This document shows, piece after piece, positions 1-5,370 of a stretch of DNA of 6,836 nucleotides. Within the stretch, counting starts at the first letter, position 1. Every line of letters starts with the position of its first letter. The notes under the pieces are model-generated. The model saw only the letters and a list, made by a program, of their open reading frames with translations, did no database searches and was not told the origin of the DNA. Where the stretch lies: the NCBI GenBank assembly GCA_903873045.1, contig CAIQND010000089.1, positions 1 to 6,836 of the forward strand. Reading direction: 5' to 3'. The stretch is from an uncultured Methylococcaceae bacterium. GTDB lineage: Bacteria; Pseudomonadota; Gammaproteobacteria; Methylococcales; Methylomonadaceae. A program made the translations under genes and the position numbers.

Positions 1-1049
1 TGCTTAATCTGCTGGCCCGTTTAGGCTCAGGTTTTGATATTGTCTCGTTAGGTGAGCTTGAACGTGTTCTTGCGGCCGGTGGCGATGCCAAAAAAATTGT
101 TTTTTCGGGGGTTGGTAAACGTGAAGATGAGATTTTGGCCGCACTAAAAATCGGCATACGTTGCTTTAATATTGAAGTGAGTGACGAGCTTGATCGAATT
201 AACCGCCTTGCCGAACAATTAGGAGTTATTGCACCGGTTTCTTTTCGGGTTAATCCTGATGTCGATGCCAACACGCATCCTTATATTTCTACCGGGTTAA
301 AAGAAAATAAATTTGGTATAGACATTGAACAGGCATTAACTGAATATCGCCGTGCTGCCACGCTGCCACACATCAATATCATCGGTATAGATTGTCATAT
401 TGGCTCGCAACTGACTGAAACTCGGCCTTTTTTAGATGCACTGGATAAAATTCTTGAGCTGGTTGCCGTTCTGAAAGCGGATGGCATTCATCTGCATCAT
501 CTGGATTTAGGTGGTGGACTGGGCATTCGTTATAACGAAGAAGAACCACCCGAACCCGCTGACTATATAGCTGCCGTTTTAAAGCGCCTTGGCAAGACTG
601 ATTTTGAAATTTTGTTGGAGCCCGGTCGTGCCATCGTTGGCAATGCCGGTATTCTGGTGACGCAGGTTGAATATCTTAAACCCACCGTCCATAAAAACTT
701 TGCTATCGTTGATGCGGCCATGAATGATTTGGTGCGCCCGTCGTTGTATAGTGCCTGGCAGGAAATTATTCCCGTCAATCAGCAAAGCAATGCCCCCGAA
801 CAGGTCTGGGATATTGTCGGCCCCGTCTGTGAAACCGGTGATTTTTTAGGTAAAGACCGTGCGCTTAAGTTATCTCAAGGTGATTTATTAGCGATACGCT
901 CATCGGGTGCTTATGGGTTTTCGATGAGTTCAAATTACAACTCCAGACCCCGCGTTGCTGAAGTCATGGTTGATGGCGATCAGGTTTATTTAGTCAGGGA
1001 GCGGGAAAGTATTGTGCAGCTTTTGGCAGGCGAGCACTTATTACCCTGA
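1..1049 (+). CDS. lysA: Diaminopimelate decarboxylase, 5'-truncated by the window edge
   Basis: LysA is a PLP-dependent enzyme that decarboxylates meso-diaminopimelate to L-lysine in the cytoplasm. The reading frame is open from base 3 (first complete codon) to the TGA at 1047-1049, giving 348 visible residues. Family enzymes have about 415-420, so roughly 65-70 N-terminal residues, including the PLP-binding lysine of the YAVKAN-type motif, lie upstream. Visible family motifs are HIGSQ (396-410), the glycine-rich phosphate-binding GGGLG (510-524), EPGR (618-629), the active-site CETGD (828-842, usually CESGD) and the C-terminal YGFSMSSNYNSRPR (912-953). A TTG at 135 could open a shorter frame, but the conserved sequence runs straight through it, so it is not the start. 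It is followed after 45 bp by dapF, which supplies its substrate, so co-transcription is likely. Identification is firm; only the start is unseen. Confidence 0.97.
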   Translation, partial: LNLLARLGSGFDIVSLGELERVLAAGGDAKKIVFSGVGKREDEILAALKIGIRCFNIEVSDELDRINRLAEQLGVIAPVSFRVNPDVDANTHPYISTGLKENKFGIDIEQALTEYRRAATLPHINIIGIDCHIGSQLTETRPFLDALDKILELVAVLKADGIHLHHLDLGGGLGIRYNEEEPPEPADYIAAVLKRLGKTDFEILLEPGRAIVGNAGILVTQVEYLKPTVHKNFAIVDAAMNDLVRPSLYSAWQEIIPVNQQSNAPEQVWDIVGPVCETGDFLGKDRALKLSQGDLLAIRSSGAYGFSMSSNYNSRPRVAEVMVDGDQVYLVRERESIVQLLAGEHLLP

Positions 1050-1094
1050 TTACGCTAACCCGACCCATACCTTACGCAACATGAAAGACAAGCC

Positions 1095-1922
1095 ATGATT
1101 AACTTTACTAAAATGCACGGCCTGGGCAATGATTTTGTGGTCATTGACGCTATCAATCAGCCCATAAGTTTAACGCCGGAACAAATCCGGTTTTTGTCTA
1201 ATCGCCATTTTGGTATTGGTTTTGATCAGCTATTGCTGGTCGAAAAACCAGTCAGTGATCATGCAGATTTTAAATACCGAATTTTTAATGCCGATGGCAG
1301 CGAAGTTGCACAATGCGGCAATGGCGCACGCTGCTTTGCCCGTTTTGTGCGCGATAAAAATCTATCTGACAAAAACGAAATATGCGTCGATACCAACGCA
1401 GGCCAATTGTTGTTGCGTTTTGATGAGTGCGGTCTGATAACGGTTAATATGGGGATACCCAAGCATAATCCCGTCGATATTCCTTTACTGGCAGAGCAGG
1501 AAGCGCTTGTTTATACCCTTACTGTTAACGCAAAGGAGACATGTTTTGGTGCAGTTTCCATGGGTAATCCCCATGCAGTTATTCAGGTTAATGATGTTAA
1601 GACCGCCCAGGTAGCTGACGTGGGTCAGGTTATGGAAAGTCATGCTGTTTTTCCTGAGCGTGCCAATATCGGCTTTATGCAGGTCATCGACCGACAGCAC
1701 ATTAAGCTCCGTGTTTATGAGCGCGGTGCGGCTGAAACTATGGCTTGCGGAAGCGGTGCGTGTGCTGCCGTGGTGATTGGTATCGAGCAAAACAGATTAA
1801 ATCATGAAGTCCGTGTTGAGCTACCGGGTGGCGAGTTAACAATAAGCTGGGCAGGTCGTGGCGAGCCGGTGTTTATGACAGGCCCTGCCCTTTCTGTTTT
1901 TGATGGAGCCATCACGTTATGA
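1095..1922 (+). CDS. dapF: Diaminopimelate epimerase
   Basis: DapF is a PLP-independent racemase-type enzyme that converts LL-diaminopimelate to meso-diaminopimelate, the peptidoglycan cross-linking residue and the substrate of LysA. The 275 residues match the usual family length. The N-terminus carries the conserved KMHGLGNDFVVID block (6-18). The two catalytic cysteines are both present: Cys74 in AQCGNGARC and Cys218 in ETMACGSGAC. The substrate-binding GNPH (157-160) and YERGA (208-212) segments are also intact. The start at 1095 is chosen because conservation begins within a few residues; only a weak purine-rich stretch (GAAAGAC) precedes it. The stop overlaps the start of the next gene (ATGA at 1919-1922), indicating translational coupling. 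Nothing looks damaged. Confidence 0.98.
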   Translation: MINFTKMHGLGNDFVVIDAINQPISLTPEQIRFLSNRHFGIGFDQLLLVEKPVSDHADFKYRIFNADGSEVAQCGNGARCFARFVRDKNLSDKNEICVDTNAGQLLLRFDECGLITVNMGIPKHNPVDIPLLAEQEALVYTLTVNAKETCFGAVSMGNPHAVIQVNDVKTAQVADVGQVMESHAVFPERANIGFMQVIDRQHIKLRVYERGAAETMACGSGACAAVVIGIEQNRLNHEVRVELPGGELTISWAGRGEPVFMTGPALSVFDGAITL

Positions 1923-2614
1923 GCAATCAAAAACCGGACCCCAGTGTTTCTCAAGTTGAAGACTATCTACAGCACCATCCCGATTTTTTCCATGAACATT
2001 TAAACCTGCTGGAACTTATGAGTATTCCTCATCCCAGCGGTGCAGCTATCTCCCTGATTTCAAAACAGCTCGAACTCTTTAGAAGCAAACATTATGAAAT
2101 GGAAAGTCAGCTCAATGAGCTGATAGAAATTGCCCGTGACAACGATACTTCTTTTATTCGTATGCACAAACTCACACTGGCCTTGCTTGAAGCCGCTACT
2201 TTGGAGGAGGTGTTGGCCAATCTTAATGTCGTTCTGGCTGATTATTTTTTAACTGATTTTGTCGCTGTGCGTATTATTAAAAAGTACCCTGAATCCACTA
2301 TTGCAAATTTGTTTATTGAACCCGGCAGCGCAGATTTACAACCTTTTCTTAAAGTCCTGGACAGTAATCAGTCTAAATGTGGACGACCGACTTTGGTGCA
2401 GGCTAAAGCGCTCTTCGGTGACTCGGCAATAGCCGTAAAATCTTGCGCCATTATCCCTATGAATTTCACCGAACTTGACGGTATTCTGGCAATAGGCAGC
2501 CGCGATGAAGGTCGCTTTCATCAAAGCATGGGCAATCTGTTTTTAACTCAAATGAGTGAAATTATCGGCACCCGCTTGATTTCTTTGTTACGGCAAGCAC
2601 CTAATGCATGCTGA
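1919..2614 (+). CDS. DUF484 family protein (GAF-like fold), function unknown
   Basis: This 231-residue cytoplasmic protein belongs to the DUF484 family, commonly encoded between dapF and xerC in gammaproteobacteria. Residues 10-90 look helical, with a probable coiled coil around 45-85 (QLELFRSKHYEMESQLNELI). Residues about 85-225 look like a GAF-type domain. Family signatures seen are HPDFF near the N-terminus (20-24), CGRPTL (154-159), ALFGD (164-168), a GILAIGSRDEGRFH-type block (188-201) and the nearby MG (204-205). No catalytic residues can be named. The start overlaps the dapF stop by 4 nt, with GGAG about a dozen bases upstream as a weak ribosome binding site. The 3' end overlaps xerC by 11 nt. 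Tight coupling suggests co-expression with XerC, but no biochemical role is established to my knowledge. The family assignment is confident; any function is not. Confidence 0.92.
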   Translation: MSNQKPDPSVSQVEDYLQHHPDFFHEHLNLLELMSIPHPSGAAISLISKQLELFRSKHYEMESQLNELIEIARDNDTSFIRMHKLTLALLEAATLEEVLANLNVVLADYFLTDFVAVRIIKKYPESTIANLFIEPGSADLQPFLKVLDSNQSKCGRPTLVQAKALFGDSAIAVKSCAIIPMNFTELDGILAIGSRDEGRFHQSMGNLFLTQMSEIIGTRLISLLRQAPNAC

Positions 2615-3512
2615 TGCAGGGCAACTGCTGACTGACTTCCTTGAGCAACTGACGGTTGAGAAACGCGCCTCTGAGCATACCGTTAAAAGTTATCAACGGG
2701 ATCTTAAGCACTTAATCCGCTATTGCACAGACAAATCCATTCTCCACTGGGCCGATCTAACGCAAAGTGATGTCCGCACACATATTGCCGGCCGTCATCG
2801 GCAAGGCTTGGGCAGTACCAGTTTGCAACGGGAACTATCGGCCATTCGCAGCTTTTATAACTTTCTGCTAAAAAAACGTTTGGCTGACAGTAATCCTGCA
2901 CAGTATATTAAAGCGCCCAAGCAAGCCAGAAAGCTGCCTAAAACACTGGATGTAGACCAGGTCAGCGGCTTGCTGGAGGCGGGTACAAATTCAATCCTGG
3001 AAATTCGTGATGTCGCCATGTTTGAATTATTCTATTCTTCGGGGTTGCGCCTTGGCGAGCTGGCAGCACTTAATTTAAACGATATTGATCTGGCTGATAA
3101 TTCGCTGATGGTACGCTCGGGTAAAGGCGGCAAATCAAGGCTGTTACCTATCGGCAGCAAAGCGGTAACAGCGATTAACAACTGGTTGGAACAGCGTTTA
3201 AAAAACATTGTTGCCGGGGAGTCTGCTTTATTTATATCAACACGGGGAACACGACTCGGAAAACGGAGTATCGAGTTAAGACTGGATCAGTGGTGCAAAA
3301 AAAAAGGCATTCCCGAATCTATCCACCCGCACATGCTAAGGCATTCTTTTGCCAGCCATTTACTTGAATCCAGTCAGGATTTGAGAGCCGTTCAGGAGCT
3401 GCTCGGACACAGTAACATTAGTACGACACAGATATATACCCATCTTGACTTTCAACATCTGGCGGCTGTTTATGATAAGGCACATCCACGAGCCAAAAAA
3501 AAATCCGAATAG
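2604..3512 (+). CDS. xerC: Tyrosine recombinase XerC
   Basis: XerC, with XerD, resolves chromosome dimers at the dif site near the replication terminus under FtsK control, and plasmid multimers at cer-like sites. The 302 residues compare with 298 in E. coli. The N-terminal SAM-like core-binding domain spans about 5-92 and the catalytic domain about 110-295. All six catalytic residues are present: R149 (GLRLGE), K174 (GKGGKSR), H243 and R246 (HPHMLRHSFA), H269 (LLGHS) and the nucleophile Y278 (IYTHLDF). They sit 1-3 positions from the E. coli numbering. The C-terminal HPRAK is typical of XerC rather than XerD, and the dapF-DUF484 context confirms the paralogue. The ATG at 2604 lies inside the DUF484 gene with no obvious Shine-Dalgarno sequence, so coupling is likely. 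Two 9-A tracts (3297-3305 and 3495-3503) encode Lys triplets. Confidence 0.97.
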   Translation: MHADAGQLLTDFLEQLTVEKRASEHTVKSYQRDLKHLIRYCTDKSILHWADLTQSDVRTHIAGRHRQGLGSTSLQRELSAIRSFYNFLLKKRLADSNPAQYIKAPKQARKLPKTLDVDQVSGLLEAGTNSILEIRDVAMFELFYSSGLRLGELAALNLNDIDLADNSLMVRSGKGGKSRLLPIGSKAVTAINNWLEQRLKNIVAGESALFISTRGTRLGKRSIELRLDQWCKKKGIPESIHPHMLRHSFASHLLESSQDLRAVQELLGHSNISTTQIYTHLDFQHLAAVYDKAHPRAKKKSE

Positions 3513-3544
3513 CGACCCGCTTCCCAAGCAAAAAAGTTAAAAAC

Positions 3545-3573
3545 CTGCTAACATGCCAGAAATTTTTTATAAA
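3545..3573 (+). promoter_or_regulatory. Weak candidate promoter ahead of the DUF2333 gene
   Basis: The 111-bp gap after xerC contains an AT-rich palindrome (six T, AT, six A; 3563-3576) that includes TATAAA (3568-3573), a plausible -10 box. The spaced -35 position (3545-3550, CTGCTA) matches the consensus at only about half its bases, so the promoter is tentative. No GC-rich hairpin with a T tract is seen here, so read-through from the xerC operon is also possible. AGGA at 3612-3615, 8 nt before the ATG at 3624, is a good ribosome binding site for the next gene. Confidence 0.25.
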
Positions 3574-3623
3574 AAAGCAATCTGTTTTATTAAAAAACAC
3601 ACCTTCTTTACAGGATACCGGAA

Positions 3624-4646
3624 ATGGCAGCAAGCGATACACTGGGCGATATAAAATCTAAAGGAATACTCTGGGGCTTTGGCATTCTTATCCTCGCAAC
3701 CGCAGTCGTACTGATCATCCTGGGCGCGTGGTGGGGAAGTGAACCCGATCAGTTCAATATACAAGATGAGGCGCTCAAGCGGGCAAAAGAAACCAATACC
3801 TCGGAAATGCCCGTTGGTTATACCTACACCAACACGTTGGCTCATATTGCTGAAGTTCTGCTCCATAAAAGTGGCGGTTACATCACTAACGATGTGGCGC
3901 CTCCGGGCGTACTCCTCGATAATATTTCCAACTGGGAATATGGCGCTTTAGTTATGTTGCGTGATGCCACCACCGCGCTAAGAAATCACTTTGCCCGGGA
4001 TCAGTCACAATCAGCTGAAGATCCTGATTTGGCGATAGCAGAGCCTTATTTTTATTACGAGCACAACTCGTGGGCGCTGCCATCAACGGAAGCTGAATAC
4101 CAAAAAGGTATTGATTCCTTGCATAAGTATATGTCGCGCCTGCAAAAATACGGCGGCCCGGTAAAGAAAGCGCAATTTTATTCCAGGGCAGACAATCTCT
4201 GGCAGTATACCGAAGTTGTGATAAAGCGTTTGGGCGGTTTATCGACCCGATTAAGCGCAAACAGTGCTGGTGGTAATTATGGGCCGGGACTAACCGATCT
4301 TGAGAAACAGGCCGCCGATGAAAAAGGCACGCCCACATCTAAAGTATCATGGCTGGAGATTGATGATGTCTTCTACGAAGCGCGTGGCGCAAGCTGGGCT
4401 TTATTACATATTTTAAGAGCCATAAAACATGACTTTGCTGACATTCTGCTGGATAAGCGGGCAATGCGTACTGTTGACATCATGATTAAGGCCATGGAAA
4501 ATGCTCTGACACCGGTTTTAAGCCCGATGATTTTAAACGGTAGCGGCTACGGTCTTTTTGCTAACTACTCCCTGTCAATGGCGAATTATATAGCAAGGGC
4601 AAACGCCGCCGCTCTTGATTTACGTGACATTATGAACCGAGGTTAA
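3624..4646 (+). CDS. DUF2333 family membrane-anchored protein, function unknown
   Basis: This 340-residue protein matches my recollection of the DUF2333 family of gammaproteobacteria; no biochemical function is known to me. Residues about 15-37 form a single hydrophobic membrane segment (GILWGFGILILATAVVLIIL) preceded by a short polar stretch with lysines at 11 and 13. The remaining roughly 300 residues are polar and probably periplasmic. Conserved-looking blocks are GYTYTNTL (65-72), GGYITNDVAPPG (84-95), NWEYGAL (103-109), RDQSQSAEDPDLAIAEP (125-141), NNSW-like HNSWALPSTE (147-156), AQFYSRADNL (183-192), IDDVFYEARGASWALLH (246-262), SPMILNGSGYG (300-310) and MANYIARANAAALDLR (319-334). The start at 3624 has AGGA 8 nt upstream. 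Eight bases separate its stop from the DUF4389 gene, so the two are likely co-transcribed and may work together at the membrane (inference). Confidence 0.88.
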   Translation: MAASDTLGDIKSKGILWGFGILILATAVVLIILGAWWGSEPDQFNIQDEALKRAKETNTSEMPVGYTYTNTLAHIAEVLLHKSGGYITNDVAPPGVLLDNISNWEYGALVMLRDATTALRNHFARDQSQSAEDPDLAIAEPYFYYEHNSWALPSTEAEYQKGIDSLHKYMSRLQKYGGPVKKAQFYSRADNLWQYTEVVIKRLGGLSTRLSANSAGGNYGPGLTDLEKQAADEKGTPTSKVSWLEIDDVFYEARGASWALLHILRAIKHDFADILLDKRAMRTVDIMIKAMENALTPVLSPMILNGSGYGLFANYSLSMANYIARANAAALDLRDIMNRG

Positions 4647-4654
4647 TTAATATT

Positions 4655-4960
4655 ATGGATGAACAAATCAACTATAACCTGAAACAACTCAGCACCTGGA
4701 AACGCATTTTCTTTATGCTGGTTTTTGCAGCTATCGGCTCCTTGGTCAGATTAATACTGTGGGCCGTTATTATATTGCAGGTTGGCTCTACCCTGTTGAC
4801 CGGAAAAGCCAACCAGAATATTCTGAGTTTTGGCCGGAGCCTGTCAGTCTATACTTACCATATATTACTGTTTCTGACTTTCAACACTGAAACCCTGCCT
4901 TTCCCTTTTTCTGCCTGGAATCTGACGGCAGAACTTCAGTTGCCTGAAAAACAGGACTAA
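4655..4960 (+). CDS. DUF4389 domain small membrane protein
   Basis: This 101-residue protein has the layout of DUF4389 proteins: a short polar N-terminus, a long hydrophobic stretch (about 18-50, enough for one or two membrane passes) and a conserved C-terminal half. Recognisable blocks are GKANQNILSFGRSLSVYTY (50-68), LLFLTFNTE (71-79) and PFPFSAW (82-88). The last dozen residues are polar and charged. No enzymatic residues are apparent and the family has no defined function that I know of. GAGG at 4639-4642, 12 nt before the ATG, is a somewhat distant ribosome binding site lying inside the end of the DUF2333 gene, consistent with coupled translation. The stop codon at 4958-4960 runs directly into a hairpin repeat that has been interrupted by a mobile-element-like insertion. 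Confidence 0.85.
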   Translation: MDEQINYNLKQLSTWKRIFFMLVFAAIGSLVRLILWAVIILQVGSTLLTGKANQNILSFGRSLSVYTYHILLFLTFNTETLPFPFSAWNLTAELQLPEKQD

Positions 4961-4962
4961 AG

Positions 4963-5091
4963 GTGAAAGGGTATCTACTTTAAAAAGCCGGGTAAATTGA
5001 ATGTTAGCAATAATTAAGTAGTTAATTTTAAAATATTTTATTTTTTACATACCAAGTTTTACCCGGGGATTTAAAGTGGATACGTGAAAGG
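4963..5091. repeat. 8-bp direct repeat (target-site duplication) flanking the element
   Basis: GTGAAAGG occurs at 4963-4970 and again at 5084-5091, exactly at the outer edges of the inverted repeats at 4971 and 5083. The intact hairpin copy contains this octamer only once (5326-5333), which supports a duplication made on insertion. An 8-bp duplication is known for several insertion sequence families (for example IS6, IS66, ISL3, ISAs1, IS1595), so it does not identify one. Confidence 0.75.
4971..5083. mobile_element. 113-bp MITE-like element with 26-bp terminal inverted repeats
   Basis: The left end (4971-4996) and the right end (5058-5083) are inverted repeats matching at 22 of 26 positions. 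The outer tip is GTATC(T/C)ACTTTAAA and the inner part CCGGGTAAA is a perfect 9-bp match; three of the four mismatches cluster between these blocks. The 61-bp core (4997-5057) is very AT-rich and contains a small AATTAA/TTAATT hairpin (5012-5027) but no reading frame. It is flanked by a perfect 8-bp direct repeat and sits inside a repeat whose uninterrupted version exists 240 bp away. This is the structure expected of a non-autonomous transposable element mobilised by a transposase encoded elsewhere. The family is not identified. Confidence 0.72.
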
Positions 5092-5150
5092 CAACTGTTT
5101 TGCTATTTTACCTTGGTAACTCACAAAAAATAACCACCCTATCATTCACA

Positions 5151-5214
5151 TGCTCCGGCGAGGCAATGCCGCCAGTGACGATCCAGCGTCACGCAACGCT
5201 TGGAGCGCTGCCGG
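5151..5214. repeat. GC-rich block of overlapping inverted repeats
   Basis: Several short inverted repeats are packed here: CCGGC (5155-5159) with GCCGG (5210-5214), GCTCC (5152-5156) with GGAGC (5202-5206), GGCG (5157-5160) with CGCC (5170-5173), GTGACG (5175-5180) with CGTCAC (5187-5192) around a 6-nt loop, and CAGCG (5184-5188) with CGCTG (5206-5210). Some of these are mutually exclusive. The outer pairs enclose the inner hairpins, suggesting a branched structure. The block is far richer in GC than its surroundings. It could be a dispersed intergenic repeat; I see no evidence for a defined RNA family. Confidence 0.5.
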
Positions 5215-5229
5215 ATAAAAAGAGACCGA

Positions 5230-5278
5230 TCGCTGAGCGGAATCGAAGTGAGTTGTCCGCTTCGACTCCGCTCAGCGA
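5230..5278. repeat. Palindromic repeat, TCGCTGAGCGG / CCGCTCAGCGA type
   Basis: A 21-bp left arm (5230-5250) pairs with a 21-bp right arm (5258-5278) at 19 of 21 positions around a 7-nt loop (AGTTGTC). Both mismatches would be tolerated as G-U pairs in a transcript of the - strand but not of the + strand, so any RNA hairpin is favoured on the - strand. That is the direction of read-through from darP. The arm core CTTCGACTCCGCTCAGC resembles, from memory, a palindromic intergenic repeat seen in many unrelated bacterial genomes; this recollection is not checked. Confidence 0.65.
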
Positions 5279-5315
5279 ACGATTAACCTTAAGCTGTCAC
5301 GTCTTAGGTAGCCTT

Positions 5316-5364
5316 AAGACACAAGGTGAAAGGCAACTGTTTTGCCATTTTCACCTTGTGTCTT
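5316..5364. repeat. Hairpin repeat copy 2, intact, just downstream of darP
   Basis: AAGACACAAGGTGAAA (5316-5331) is perfectly complementary to 5349-5364, a 16-bp stem. Inside it GGCAA (5332-5336) pairs with TTGCC (5342-5346) around the loop CTGTT, with a 2-nt bulge. The structure begins 6 bp beyond the darP stop codon (5371-5373), so it is well placed as a 3'-end hairpin of the darP transcript. There is no run of T after it on either strand, so intrinsic termination is uncertain. It is nearly identical to the interrupted copy after the DUF4389 gene. A competing small stem, GTCTTAGG (5301-5308) with CC...TAAGAC (5312-5320), shares bases 5316-5320 with it. Confidence 0.75.
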
Positions 5365-5370
5365 GCGCCT

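Larger units (their letters stand above)
4959..5116. repeat. Hairpin repeat copy 1, split by an insertion
   Basis: The sequence AAGGTGAAAGG just after the DUF4389 stop and GTGAAAGGCAACTG... (5084-5115) are two pieces of one repeat. Joining 4960-4970 to 5092-5115 recreates a sequence that matches the intact copy at 5324-5358 with one substitution and one 1-bp gap. The rebuilt form folds as AAGGTGAAA pairing with TTTTACCTT (one G-T) and an inner GGCAA/TTGCT stem around a CTGTT loop. It lies directly at the gene's stop codon, so it may have served as a 3'-end hairpin before the insertion. No T tract follows, so a classical terminator is not claimed. Confidence 0.7.

Noticed and set aside
135..1049. 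lysA starting at the TTG at 135
   Set aside because: Conserved LysA sequence continues upstream in frame to the window edge, so the gene is cut by the window rather than starting here.
1485..1790. Open frame of 101 codons on the - strand
   Set aside because: Antisense to dapF, including its catalytic Cys218 region; a shadow frame.
3952..4338. Open frame of 128 codons on the - strand
   Set aside because: Lies entirely opposite the well-conserved DUF2333 coding sequence and resembles no family.
4971..5083. Bidirectional terminator rather than a mobile element
   Set aside because: The stem ends are 61 bp apart with a poorly structured core, and the exact 8-bp flanking duplication plus the interrupted hairpin fit insertion better.
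5230..5278. XerC/XerD dif-like site near xerC
   Set aside because: The 21-bp arms and 7-nt loop do not have the two 11-bp half-sites with a 6-bp centre of a dif site, and the sequence does not resemble dif.
5316..5364. Classical intrinsic terminator
   Set aside because: The stem is strong and well placed, but no T tract follows it on either strand. It is recorded as a repeat with possible 3'-end function instead.
5151..5364. CRISPR array
   Set aside because: The repeats here are of different types, are not regularly spaced, and there are no cas genes nearby.
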